Positions 17,902 through 26,189 are shown, numbered from the stretch's first letter. The stretch is 64,000 bases of DNA from Saccharopolyspora dendranthemae (GCF_007829955.1 NZ_VIWX01000001.1:1612001-1676000); one strand, 5' to 3'. Made by a program: numbers and translations. Notes: a model not told the origin generated them from the letters alone.

Positions 17902-18843
17902 CTACCGATCGGACCGGGGATCTCGCGTCACTGCGTCGACCTGGGTGTGCATCAGGGCGAGGGTCTGGTCGAGGGTCAGCCCGGAGTTCATGGCGTGGTC
18001 GAGGTAGGTGAGGACGCGCTGCGCGTCCTCACCGAGGACCGCGTTGGTCGAGTCCGCGGTGGCGGCGTCGAGGGTGCCGAGGCTCGCGCGTTGCTGGGCG
18101 CCGCGCACGGCGCGCCGGAGAATGGTGGTCTCCTGCGCGTTCGGGCGCCGTCGCTCCTCGGTGAGGCGGGCGAGGATCCGTCGCACGGTCGGGTCGTTCT
18201 TGACCGTCGCGGTCCGCGCGGCGTACGCCGCCACCAACTGCGACCCGCGCCGGTCGTCCGGAGCGCTCGGGCCGTCCTCGGCGTGAGCGGGCGGCACGTC
18301 GACGTCGAGCGCGTCCATCGCCCGCTGCACGCGCGCGTCGCGGGCGCGAGCACGGGCGATCCTGTCCGGGCGCCCCTTTCCCGCGCGCTCCCGCACCTGC
18401 TCGCGGGCCTGCTGACCGGCGGCGGACAACGGCCGGGGCCGGGTGACGAGCCCGTCGTTGATCTGCTGCTGCCGCTTGAGCCGCAGGTGCATGTCCAGCG
18501 ACTGCCCGGCCCGGGGCGGTGCCAACCGCGCGTTGCGCTCGAGGTCGTCGTCCGAGTCGCGGAACCACTTCCGCAAACGCCGGACCAGGAAGTCCTCCGG
18601 CGACTCCCGGTCGCCCCGTCGTGGCTGGAAGCCCTCCTGGCCCTCCGGGAGGTTGTCGAGCGCGACCTTGATCGCGTCCACGCACCAGCCCGCGTCGAAC
18701 CAGCGGTTGAGGATCGCGACGGCTTCCGAGGTCACCGGGTGACCTCGGAAGAGCTCGCCGAACAACTTCCTCGTGGCCAGCTCGGCCTGCTCCCGGTCCG
18801 CCGGGATGACCCGGCCAGGCCAGGTCTGCGGGGTGAAGGCCAT
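17902..18843 (-). CDS. Conserved hypothetical protein, Arg-rich, helical
   Basis: 313 residues, not assigned to a family. The N-terminal 90 residues are ordered and Trp-rich (HPVTSEAVAILNRWFDAGWC, then DFLVRRLRKWFRDSDDDLER) and may form a small helical DNA- or protein-binding unit. The remainder is strongly charged and Arg/Ala-rich, with long predicted helices (QQAREQVRERAGKGRPDRIA). No signal peptide or membrane segment is visible. It resembles proteins I recall only as hypothetical from Pseudonocardiaceae; the N-terminus is reminiscent of replication or mobile-element accessory proteins, but no integrase or relaxase is nearby. Solitary gene; function unknown. Confidence 0.7.
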   Translation of the reverse strand: MAFTPQTWPGRVIPADREQAELATRKLFGELFRGHPVTSEAVAILNRWFDAGWCVDAIKVALDNLPEGQEGFQPRRGDRESPEDFLVRRLRKWFRDSDDDLERNARLAPPRAGQSLDMHLRLKRQQQINDGLVTRPRPLSAAGQQAREQVRERAGKGRPDRIARARARDARVQRAMDALDVDVPPAHAEDGPSAPDDRRGSQLVAAYAARTATVKNDPTVRRILARLTEERRRPNAQETTILRRAVRGAQQRASLGTLDAATADSTNAVLGEDAQRVLTYLDHAMNSGLTLDQTLALMHTQVDAVTRDPRSDR

Positions 18844-19016
18844 TCGGTTCCTCCAGGGGCTGGGTGTGCGCCACCAGTGTCCACCAACGGTTCCGCGGCG
18901 CGGTGAGAACGGCCGCGGACGACGAGCGGGAACTGGGCGACGCCTGCGAACGCGCCCGGCGGTCGCCGCGCTGATCGGGCATCGGAGGCGCGATGCGGCC
19001 TGAGTACCCTGATCCC

Positions 19017-19757
19017 GTGTTGGTTTTGCTGCCCCCTTCGGAGACGAAGGCCGCTGGTGGGGACGGGGCGCCGCTGTCGCTGGCGGGCCTGTCGCACCCG
19101 GAGTTGAACGAGACCCGGCGCGCGCTCGTCGACGCTCTGTCCACTGTGGCCGATGACGTTCCGCGAAGTCTCGAGGTTCTGGGACTTTCCGAGCGGCAGG
19201 TCGACGAGGTGCAGCGCAACGCCGAGCTGTGGACCTCGCCGACGGCTCCCGCGCTGGAGCGCTACACCGGGGTGCTCTACGACGCCCTGGACGTCGGATC
19301 GCTGGAGTCGGCCGAGCGCAAGCAGGCCGATGCGCGGCTGGCGGTGGCCTCGGCGCTGTTCGGCCTGGTGCGCGGCACGGACTCGATCCCCGCCTACCGG
19401 CTCTCCGGCGGCGGCTCGCTGCCCGAGCTGGGGACGTTGCGCGGCGTGTGGCGGCCGGTGCTGGAACCCGTGCTGGCCTCGGCCGACGACCTGGTGGTGG
19501 ACCTGCGCTCGGGTGCCTACGCGGCGCTGGCGAAGGTCGGCGGAGCGGTCGAGGTGCGCGTGCTGTCCGAGGACGCCTCGGGCAAGCGCAAGGTGGTCAG
19601 CCACCACAACAAGTCCCACAAGGGCCGGTTGGCGCGGGCACTGGCCTGCGCTCCGGACGAACCCGCGAGCATCGAGGACGTGCTCGACGTGGCGAGCGAG
19701 GCCGGCCTGGACGTGGAGCGCGAGGCCGACCGCAAGCTCTGCGTCGTCGTGCGGTGA
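19017..19757 (+). CDS. yaaA: YaaA family (DUF328) peroxide stress protein
   Basis: In Escherichia coli YaaA limits free iron and DNA damage during peroxide stress. This 246-residue homologue opens VLVLLPPSETKA, contains RGTDSIPAYRLSGGGSLPEL and ends with VSHHNKSHKGRLARAL, a basic patch conserved in the family and linked to DNA binding. The GTG at 19017 gives the standard MLVLLPPSETK start; a longer in-frame reading from 18993 adds eight atypical residues. TACCCT ends six bases before the GTG, as expected for a -10 box with transcription starting at or next to the start codon, so the mRNA may be leaderless. A TCATGA palindrome follows 49 bp after the stop. Confidence 0.9.
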   Translation: MLVLLPPSETKAAGGDGAPLSLAGLSHPELNETRRALVDALSTVADDVPRSLEVLGLSERQVDEVQRNAELWTSPTAPALERYTGVLYDALDVGSLESAERKQADARLAVASALFGLVRGTDSIPAYRLSGGGSLPELGTLRGVWRPVLEPVLASADDLVVDLRSGAYAALAKVGGAVEVRVLSEDASGKRKVVSHHNKSHKGRLARALACAPDEPASIEDVLDVASEAGLDVEREADRKLCVVVR

Positions 19758-19805
19758 AAAATCGGTTGCGGGCGGCCACCGTGCCGCCCGACACTGGTCG
19801 TCAAT

Positions 19806-19831
19806 GGGGAAGTTTTCATGAAAACTTCCCC
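19806..19831. repeat. Dispersed TCATGA palindrome, copy 3 (perfect)
   Basis: A perfect 26-bp palindrome: half site GGGGAAGTTT, centre TCATGA, then the exact complement of the half site. It lies 49 bp after the yaaA stop and about 150 bp before the RIO kinase, both on the plus strand, a position that suits a terminator for yaaA. It matches copies 1 and 2. Confidence 0.8.
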
Positions 19832-19984
19832 ACCCCCGAGGGAAGGAGGTTTGCCGTGGTGGCCGAAGTGACGGTTGTGCGCGCGATTTTCCCGCGCTGT
19901 GACACCCCAAACCACCTTCCTCCGCATCGCGTGCGCTGAAACCGGCTGCTCCGGCGGAGGAATCCGTTCGAGGAGCTCTCAGTC

Positions 19985-20935
19985 TTGTACGACGATCCGG
20001 ATTTCATCCGCACCACCAAGCAGTTCAAGCAACGCAAGTCCGCCGCGGCCAAGCGTCGTCGCTTCGACGACGAACCGGTGCGGCGCGGCCGGCTGACCGA
20101 GGAGGAGCGCGGCCACCTCGCCGATCTCCGCGACGAGCCCGAACCACGTCCGCTGCCGGACGGCGCCGACCGCTGGTCCACCTGGGATTCCGGCGGACAC
20201 GGACCCCAGCCGCATCCGGACTGGCTGGTCACCGAGCTGGCGGCGGTCGATCACGAGCTCGGCGTGCTCAAGACCGGCAAGGAAGCCGACGTGCACCTGC
20301 TGCGGCGCTCGGTCCCCGGCGGAGAGGCGTGCCTGCTCGCGGCCAAGCGTTACCGCGACGCCGACCACCGCCTGTTCCACCGCGATGGCGGCTATCTCGA
20401 AGGCAGGCGGATGCGCCGGTCTCGCGAGATGCGGGCGATCGAGAACCGCACCTCCTTCGGTCGCGGCATGATCGCCCAGCAGTGGGCCGTGGCCGAGTTC
20501 ACGGTGCTCAGCGGCCTGTGGGAGGCGGGCGCACCGGTCCCCTACCCGGCGCAGCGGGTCGGAACCGAGGTGCTGATGCAGTTCATCGGCAGTCCGGACG
20601 GCACGGCCGCACCGCGACTCGCCGCGCTGCGCCCGTCCGGCGAGGAGCTCGACGAGCTCTGGACCCAGCTCGTCGACGCCCTCACCGCCCTCGCCCGTCA
20701 CGGATTCACCCACGGCGACCTGTCGGCGTACAACGTGCTCGTGCACGAGGGCCGGTTGGTGCTGATCGACCTGCCTCAGGCCGTGGACGTGGTGACCAAC
20801 CCGCAGGGCGTGGACTACTTGTGGCGTGACGTGCGCAACATCGCGGGCTGGTTCCGCTCCCGCAGCGGCGACGAGTCCCGTTTCGACCCCGACGAGCTGG
20901 CAGTTGTGCTTGCAGCGGAGGCGAATGCGCGTTGA
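19985..20935 (+). CDS. RIO-type serine/threonine protein kinase
   Basis: A 316-residue atypical kinase of the RIO1 branch. The nucleotide-binding loop is LKTGKEADVHLL near residue 95, the catalytic loop HGDLSAYNVLV with the RIO-type D and N, and the metal-binding LIDLPQAVDVVTNPQGVDYL. The N-terminal 70 residues are basic and could bind RNA. RIO1 kinases act in late small-subunit maturation in archaea and eukaryotes; the bacterial role is not established. The TTG at 19985 has GAGGAG nine bases upstream and is the first start giving the conserved N-terminus. It is followed by the DEAD-box helicase after a 218-bp leader region, so both may serve RNA or ribosome metabolism. Confidence 0.88.
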   Translation: MYDDPDFIRTTKQFKQRKSAAAKRRRFDDEPVRRGRLTEEERGHLADLRDEPEPRPLPDGADRWSTWDSGGHGPQPHPDWLVTELAAVDHELGVLKTGKEADVHLLRRSVPGGEACLLAAKRYRDADHRLFHRDGGYLEGRRMRRSREMRAIENRTSFGRGMIAQQWAVAEFTVLSGLWEAGAPVPYPAQRVGTEVLMQFIGSPDGTAAPRLAALRPSGEELDELWTQLVDALTALARHGFTHGDLSAYNVLVHEGRLVLIDLPQAVDVVTNPQGVDYLWRDVRNIAGWFRSRSGDESRFDPDELAVVLAAEANAR

Positions 20936-20987
20936 GCGATGTGGCCCGGCTCTCGGATGCGGCGCACCGGAGCCGGGCCCTGTCGGA

Positions 20988-21153
20988 TAGACTGCGGGGT
21001 GTCCGCGGCCGGAGCAGGCCGCAATGCGAGCGGCGTCCGCCGCGTTCGCCCACCCATCGGCGCGTGCCTCGCGCCGGGCTCGTCCTCGTGATCGCCCGCG
21101 GGAAGACCCGCGACGCCTCCCCGTGACGTGCCAACTTCCCGGGGAGTTCCTTC
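20988..21153 (+). promoter_or_regulatory. Promoter and structured leader of the DEAD-box helicase
   Basis: TAGACT at 20988-20993 is a good -10 box, which would give a leader of about 150 bases. In it, CGCGGG and CCCGCG (21097-21112) close an AAGA tetraloop. CTCCCCG (21117-21123) is a perfect complement of CGGGGAG (21140-21146), which contains the ribosome site seven bases before the GTG start. This suggests structure-controlled translation. Confidence 0.55.
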
Positions 21154-22638
21154 GTGCCTTCTTCTTCCACGCCCGCACGCCGAAACCAGCAGGGACGTCC
21201 GCGTCGACGTCGCCCGCAGGCCAAGGCGCAGCCGGTCAAGCGGAGTCTGTTCGACGAGGTCGGGGTGACGGCCGTCGACCCGGCGCCGTTCGCGGACCTC
21301 GGCCTGCCCAACCGCCTGGTGCGCGCGCTGCACGACAACGGGATGCAGGAAGCGTTCCCGATCCAGGCCGCCACCATCCCGGACGCGCTGACCGAGCGGG
21401 ACGTTCTCGGCCGGGGTCAGACCGGCTCCGGCAAGACGCTGGCGTTCGGTCTTCCGCTGCTGGCGCTGCAGACCGAGAACGCGCGCCCGATGCGGCCGCG
21501 CGGCCTGGTTCTGGTGCCCACCCGCGAACTGGCCACCCAGGTCACCGATTCGCTCAAGCCGCTGGCCAAGGCTCTCGGCCTGTACGTCCGGGAGGTCGTC
21601 GGCGGCACCTCGTTCAACCGGCAGGTCGACACGCTGCGACGCGGTGTGGACGTCCTGGTCGCCACGCCGGGCCGGCTCGCCGACCACGTGCGGCAGGGCA
21701 CCTGCGATCTGTCCGAAGTGGAGCGCACGGCGCTCGACGAGGCCGACCAGATGGCCGACATGGGTTTCCTGCCGCAGGTGCGGGAACTCCTCGACATGGT
21801 TCCCTCCGACGGTCAGCGCCTGCTGTTCTCGGCGACCCTCGACGGTGACGTGGACAAGCTCGTCGAGCGGTACACGACCGACCCGGTCGTGCACTCGCTG
21901 GCGCCGCCGTCGGCGAGCGTCGACAGCATGGAGCACCACCAGTTCCTGGTGTCGGCGACCGACAAGCAGTCGGTGCTGGCGCGCATCGCCGCCCGCGAGG
22001 GCCGCACCATCATGTTCGTGCGGACCAAGCACCACGCCGACCGGCTCGCCAAGAAGTTGCGCGCCGTGGGCGTGGAAGCCGGTGCGCTGCACGGCGGCAA
22101 GGCCCAGAACGCGCGAACCCGCATCCTCGACGAGTTCAAGAACGCCTCCACCAGCACGCTCGTGGCGACCAACGTGGCGGCGCGCGGGATCCACATCGAC
22201 GACGTGAGCCTGGTGGTGCACGTCGAGCCGCCGGCGGACCCGAAGGACTACCTGCACCGGGCCGGGCGCACCGCGCGCGCGGGTTCCAGCGGAACCGTGG
22301 TCACGCTGGTGACCGAGGACCAGAAGCAGGCGTTCCGGGCCATGGCCGGTCAGGCCGGGGTCAAGGCGATCACCACCGAGGTCCGTCCGGAGGACGCCGA
22401 GCTCGCCCGCGTCACGGGTGCCCGGGAGCCGTCCGGCCAGCCGCTCGCCGCGCCGCAGCGGCAGCAGCAGCCGTCGAAGTCCCGCGGTGAGCACCGCCCG
22501 CAGCGCACGCCGCGAGGCACCGAGCCGAGCCGCCGAGGCGGCGGTTCCCACTCCAACCGCAACCGCCGGGGATCCACCACCGGCGGTGGCCGCGGGGGCG
22601 GCCAGCAGCGCCCGCGCCGCTCCAACTCCCCCCGCTGA
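21154..22638 (+). CDS. DEAD-box ATP-dependent RNA helicase
   Basis: Unwinds RNA duplexes, typically in ribosome assembly or cold adaptation. The 494-residue protein has every helicase motif: Q motif (FPIQAATIP), motif I (GQTGSGKT), Ia (PTRELATQ), Ib (TPGR), II (DEAD, residues within LDEADQMADMGF), III (SAT), V (ATNVAARGIHI) and VI (HRAGRTARAG). The C-terminal 75 residues are Arg/Gly/Pro/Gln-rich, an RNA-binding tail like that of RhlE-type enzymes. The GTG at 21154 has GGGGAG seven bases upstream, itself part of a predicted hairpin. The gene converges on the siroheme/cobA gene with a strong terminator between them. Confidence 0.95.
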   Translation: MPSSSTPARRNQQGRPRRRRPQAKAQPVKRSLFDEVGVTAVDPAPFADLGLPNRLVRALHDNGMQEAFPIQAATIPDALTERDVLGRGQTGSGKTLAFGLPLLALQTENARPMRPRGLVLVPTRELATQVTDSLKPLAKALGLYVREVVGGTSFNRQVDTLRRGVDVLVATPGRLADHVRQGTCDLSEVERTALDEADQMADMGFLPQVRELLDMVPSDGQRLLFSATLDGDVDKLVERYTTDPVVHSLAPPSASVDSMEHHQFLVSATDKQSVLARIAAREGRTIMFVRTKHHADRLAKKLRAVGVEAGALHGGKAQNARTRILDEFKNASTSTLVATNVAARGIHIDDVSLVVHVEPPADPKDYLHRAGRTARAGSSGTVVTLVTEDQKQAFRAMAGQAGVKAITTEVRPEDAELARVTGAREPSGQPLAAPQRQQQPSKSRGEHRPQRTPRGTEPSRRGGGSHSNRNRRGSTTGGGRGGGQQRPRRSNSPR

Positions 22639-22664
22639 CCTCCAGCGACGGCTGCACGCACGAC

Positions 22665-22701
22665 GGCGCGGCACCACTCGAATTCCGAGCGGTGCCGCGC
22701 C
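22665..22701. terminator. Bidirectional terminator (helicase / cobA)
   Basis: 16-base arms with one mismatch around AATTC: left GGCGCGGCACCACTCG, right CGAGCGGTGCCGCGCC. It lies between convergent genes ending at 22638 and 22803. Stem stability and position fit an actinobacterial terminator without a U-tract. Confidence 0.75.
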
Positions 22702-22802
22702 AGAACCGTCTCTGACCTCGTGAGACACACCGGGCCGTGCAGGTATCGCTCGAACTTCGCGCGAAATTCGAACGGGTGGGCCGGGTTCGCCGCGGGGGCG
22801 GG

Positions 22803-24014
22803 TCAGTCCTTGAGGCCTGCCACCGGGCCGATGACGATGACCGCCGGGGGCTTGATGTCCTGGTCCTGGATGTCCTGGGCGACCCGGGCGAGGGTCGTGC
22901 GGAGGTTGCGCTGCGTGCCCGTGGTCGCTTCCTGAACGACGGCGACCGGTGTGTCGGCCGGCCGGCCGTGCTTGATCAGGGTCTCGGCGAAGGCGTCGAT
23001 GCGCTTGACCGCCATCAGCAGGACCAGCGTGCCGCGCAGCCGGGCCAGGGCCTCCCAGTCGACCAGTGAGCGCTCGTCGTCGGGGGCGACGTGGCCGGAG
23101 ACCACGACTGCCTCGTGCGCCACACCGCGGTGGGTGACCGGCACCTCGGCCATCGCAGGAGCGGAGAACGCGCTGGTCACGCCGGGAACGATGGTCACGG
23201 GGACACCGGCTTCGTCGCAGGCCAGCAGCTCTTCGAAGCCGCGCCCGAACACGAACGGATCGCCGCCCTTGAGCCGCGCCACGAACTTGCCCGCGCGGAC
23301 GCTCTCGATGAGCGTCTCGTTGATCACCGCTTGGCTGGCCGCGCGGCCGTACGGGATCTTCGAGGCGTCGATGACCTCGACGTCCGGCCCCAGCTCCTCC
23401 AGCAGCTCGCGGGGCGCCAGGTGGTCGGTGATGACCACGTCGGCCTTGGCCAGCAGCCGCCTCCCGCGCACGGTGATCAGGTCGGGTGCGCCGGGGCCAC
23501 CGCCGATCAGCGCGACGCCGGGTGCGTGCGGCTCGGTGTGCTCGTCGATCACGCCCGACTGCACGGCTTCCAGCAGCGCGTCGCGCACTCCCGCGCTGCG
23601 GCGCGGTTTTCCGCCGGAGAGCACGCCGAACAGCAGTCCGTCGTGCTCGGCCACGGCGGGCGTGACCGCGCTGCCTCCCGCGCCGTGGTCGGCGCGGACG
23701 CAGAAGACGCGGCGGCGCTCGGCCTCCGCGACGACGGCGGCGTTGACCTCGTCCGACGCGGTCGCGGCGACCGCGTACCAGGCGCCGTCGAGGTCGCCGT
23801 CGAGGTACTCCCGGGGGCTCCAGGTGATCTCGCCCGAGTCCGCCAGCGCTTCCACCGCGGGCGTCGCCTGCGGGGCGATGACCTCGACGGCAGCGCCGGT
23901 GCTGATCAGCCGGGGAAGCCGTCGCTGGGCGACGGTTCCGGCACCGATCACCACGACGCGGCGGTCGTTGAGGTCGAGTCCCGCGAGGTAGTGGTTATCC
24001 GATGAAGTCGCCAT
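22803..24014 (-). CDS. cysG: Uroporphyrinogen-III methyltransferase fused to siroheme synthase N-domain
   Basis: Diverts uroporphyrinogen III to precorrin-2, the branch point to siroheme and B12. Residues 1-150 form the Rossmann precorrin-2 dehydrogenase/ferrochelatase unit (VVVIGAGTVAQRRLPRLIST, FCVRADHGAGGSAVTPAVAE). Residues 165-400 form the SUMT methyltransferase (LIGGGPGAPDLITVRGRRLL, FVARLKGGDPFVFGRGFEEL, VTIVPGVTSAFSAPA). At 403 residues it matches the short actinobacterial CysG/CobA type. The ATG at 24014 overlaps the end of the upstream His-rich gene by 20 bases, so translation is probably coupled to that gene and the Ni/Co importer, which is under a cobalamin riboswitch. Confidence 0.93.
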   Translation of the reverse strand: MATSSDNHYLAGLDLNDRRVVVIGAGTVAQRRLPRLISTGAAVEVIAPQATPAVEALADSGEITWSPREYLDGDLDGAWYAVAATASDEVNAAVVAEAERRRVFCVRADHGAGGSAVTPAVAEHDGLLFGVLSGGKPRRSAGVRDALLEAVQSGVIDEHTEPHAPGVALIGGGPGAPDLITVRGRRLLAKADVVITDHLAPRELLEELGPDVEVIDASKIPYGRAASQAVINETLIESVRAGKFVARLKGGDPFVFGRGFEELLACDEAGVPVTIVPGVTSAFSAPAMAEVPVTHRGVAHEAVVVSGHVAPDDERSLVDWEALARLRGTLVLLMAVKRIDAFAETLIKHGRPADTPVAVVQEATTGTQRNLRTTLARVAQDIQDQDIKPPAVIVIGPVAGLKD

Positions 24015-24261
24015 GTCCGTGTCCGTGTGCGTGACCGTGACCGGTCGGTTCGTCCGGGTGGTGGTGCGGTGTCCGCGATGCGCCCAGTCTGTCCTCGAAT
24101 CCCGGCGGCAGCACCCGGTGAGCGCGGGTGTCGCCGTTCGTCCGGACGTCGTGCGAGATCTCGTGGTGGGGCTCCACGACGAGGTCTACCGGGGCATCGC
24201 AGTCTCCCAGGTGGTCGGCGAGGTCGTTGCCGGAGCCCCGTTGCGTCCCGCTGACCCGCAC
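23995..24261 (-). CDS. Small His-rich protein, possible Co/Ni-binding accessory
   Basis: 88 residues if started at the GTG at 24261; the start is uncertain. The core reads DDLADHLGDC-like at its beginning (NDLADHLGDCDAPVDLVVEP), then HHEISHDVRTNGDTRAHRVL, and the end is a His-rich run (HHHPDEPTGHGHAHGHGHG). Third codon positions are strongly G/C, supporting real coding. It overlaps the first 20 bases of the cobA-type gene and lies downstream of the Ni/Co transporter. I do not recognise the family. A metal-storage or chaperone role for cobalt is inferred from the His tail and the neighbours, as with His-rich CobW, HypB or CbiX tails. Confidence 0.65.
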   Translation of the reverse strand: MRVSGTQRGSGNDLADHLGDCDAPVDLVVEPHHEISHDVRTNGDTRAHRVLPPGFEDRLGASRTPHHHPDEPTGHGHAHGHGHGDFIG

Positions 24262-24469
24262 GCGTGCGGGCTTGAGTCCACGAGCCCTGCCGAACCGGCC
24301 AGCGGTGCCCGGCGGTGCCTGAGAGATGAACGTTCTTTCAACAGTGTCGAAGCAGCAGGTCTCCTGCAAGAGGCCTGAGACCTTGCACACCTCGGAGTCG
24401 GGTGCGCGCGAGCCGGGTCCGGCAATCCGGTCACCTCCAGGTCGGGCCGACACGACCGCGCGCTGCGCA

Positions 24470-25525
24470 TCACGCGACTTCCGCGCCCGTGCGGGAGGAG
24501 AACCGCCACCACATCGCCGCCCCACCCCAGACCAGCAGGAACAGCCCCAGGGTCAGGTACCCGAGCAGCTCGAACTCCTCCGAGATGGCGGCGACCCCGC
24601 TGAGGAAGTCCAGTCCGGACTCGGCCAGGACCCCGCAGAGCACGACGAAGGCGACCAGCGCGGCGAGCCCGACGGTGAGCGCGGTGGTGGTGACGTTGAC
24701 CCACAACCGGCGCATCGGCCGGGCCAGCGACCAGGTGTAGGCGCGGGACATGAGGATTCCGTCCACGCTGTCCACAGTGCACATTCCGGCGGCGAACAGC
24801 AGCGGCAGGCTCAGCACTGCGATGGCCGAGAGGTTCCCGGCCGGGGAGACCATGGCCAGCACGGTGATCTCGGTGGCGGTCTGCATCCCGAGGCCGAACA
24901 GGAGACCGATGCCGAACAGGTGCCAGGACCGGGCCACGCCCTGCATCCGGCCGCGCAGCACGCGCGCCAGCAGGCCGCGCCGTCCGAGGACTACCTCGAC
25001 CTCGGCCTCGTCGACGTCGCCGGAGCGGGCGCGCCGCAGCAGCCGCCAGGCGTCGCGCAGCACGAGCGCGTTGAGCACGGCGAGGGTGGACAGCACGGCG
25101 ACCACGATCAGGTCGACCGCGGTGGCCATCTGCACCCCGGTCTGCTCGGCCCACTGCTGAGCGGCCGGGCCGGCGATGAAGGCCACCGCGCACGCCAGCA
25201 CCATCACGACGCTGGCGTGGCCGAGGGCGAACCACATGCCGGTGGAGATCGGACGCCTGCCGCGCTGCATCAGCAGCCGCGTCGCGTCGTCGATGACGGC
25301 CACGTGGTCGGCGTCGAAACCGTGCCGCAGGCCGAGCAGGTAGGCGGTGGTGCCGGCGGCGGCGAGACCACCGGCGGCGCTGAAGGCCTGCTGGTGCAGC
25401 AGGTAGGCGCCCCATCCCGCGAGGTGCAGGGCTCCGATCGCGGCCAGCAGGAACGCGGCCTTGCGGCGCTCGCGCGCTCCCCAACCGGTGGTGGTGGTCC
25501 GGTTCGCTTCGGCATCCCGACTCAT
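24470..25525 (-). CDS. nicT: Nickel/cobalt importer, NiCoT (HoxN/NixA) family
   Basis: Secondary transporter bringing Co2+ and/or Ni2+ through the inner membrane. The 351-residue protein has about eight hydrophobic segments and the NiCoT signatures: LGLRHGFDADHVAVIDDATR in helix 2 (the HxxxDH metal site), WFALGHASVVMVLA, LFGLGMQTATEI and MCTVDSVDGILM. The ATG at 25525 has GGAG five bases upstream; starts further out would enter the leader. A cobalamin riboswitch ends about 75 bases before the start, so import is switched off when B12 is plentiful. This makes cobalt the likely main substrate. Confidence 0.93.
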   Translation of the reverse strand: MSRDAEANRTTTTGWGARERRKAAFLLAAIGALHLAGWGAYLLHQQAFSAAGGLAAAGTTAYLLGLRHGFDADHVAVIDDATRLLMQRGRRPISTGMWFALGHASVVMVLACAVAFIAGPAAQQWAEQTGVQMATAVDLIVVAVLSTLAVLNALVLRDAWRLLRRARSGDVDEAEVEVVLGRRGLLARVLRGRMQGVARSWHLFGIGLLFGLGMQTATEITVLAMVSPAGNLSAIAVLSLPLLFAAGMCTVDSVDGILMSRAYTWSLARPMRRLWVNVTTTALTVGLAALVAFVVLCGVLAESGLDFLSGVAAISEEFELLGYLTLGLFLLVWGGAAMWWRFSSRTGAEVA

Positions 25526-25600
25526 GGGATCTCCGACCTCCTGGGTTCTCCCGCCCGGGGCTCGGTGGACCCGCACCGCGGGTTCGCGGCACGAGGCCGG

Positions 25601-25745
25601 CGCGCAGTGTCCTGACTCCCGGATCGACGTGGCTCCCCCGCCTTCCAGCTGGTGACAGCCGTGGCGATGGTGGGGACCACTCCCCGGTCACAGTGGCGGG
25701 ACCGTCCCGGATTCGCACCGGGTTCCTGCACTGTCGGCGACGGAC
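25601..25745 (-). promoter_or_regulatory. Cobalamin riboswitch upstream of nicT
   Basis: On the minus strand the element reads through GGTGCGAATCCGGG, GCCACTGTGACCGGGGA (the conserved B12-box region), then AAGGCGGGGGAGCC and GGGAGTCAGGACACTGC at the 3' end, the landmark order of the cobalamin riboswitch family. The distance to the nicT start is about 75 bases. Ends are approximate. Confidence 0.93.
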
Positions 25746-25910
25746 ATCCTTGCCTGATCAACGGTCCGAGGTCAAACCCGGTGAACTCGATCACTTTCCG
25801 TGATCTTCGAAGGGGAATCGGGCCGTCCGGTGCGCTTTCAACCGGCCCGATCCGGGTAGTCGGGCGGTGAGCCCGGCGCTCGGGCTCACCGCCGTCTCGA
25901 GGAGGCCACG

Positions 25911-26180
25911 ATGAACGAGACGCACTCGATCACGCTGAACCTGCAGGTCGTGGAGGCAGGCGCGAAGACCACCGCCGACGTCGGTTTCACCACGCCCGGT
26001 GGCCAGGCGCTGCACGGTCACGGCACGGCGCGCAGGCACCCCGAGGACCCGGAGGTGCCGCAGATCGGCGACGAGATCGCCATCGCCCGCGCCCTGTTCG
26101 AACTCGCGCACAAGCTCCTGGACAACGCCTCCAGCGACATCGGCGACCGCCTGCACCGGCGAGTCCACCTCCCGGCCTGA
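25911..26180 (+). CDS. DUF1876 family protein
   Basis: 89 residues of the actinobacterial DUF1876 family, small cytoplasmic proteins of unknown function often reported in stress regulons. Family features are the strand-rich start HSITLNLQVVEAGAKTTADV, the GHGTARRHPEDPEVPQIGDE motif and the terminal helix IARALFELAHKLLDNASSDI. The ATG at 25911 gives the typical length. It is divergent from nicT with the cobalamin leader between them, and converges on the response regulator gene with a hairpin terminator in the 47-bp gap. Confidence 0.9.
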   Translation: MNETHSITLNLQVVEAGAKTTADVGFTTPGGQALHGHGTARRHPEDPEVPQIGDEIAIARALFELAHKLLDNASSDIGDRLHRRVHLPA

Positions 26181-26189
26181 GCGGACGCT

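Noticed and set aside
20815-22728. A 637-codon minus-strand open frame opposite the DEAD helicase
   Set aside because: No recognisable domain, and the plus strand holds a complete set of helicase motifs.
24311-24330. CTGAGA on the plus strand, suggestive of a TPP riboswitch
   Set aside because: The second TPP half (ACCC...GAACCTGATC-type) is missing and no thiamine gene follows.
23995-24525. Long version (176 codons) of the His-rich protein starting at 24525
   Set aside because: The N-terminal half runs antisense to the nicT 3' end and has no coding character; the shorter start at 24261 is used.
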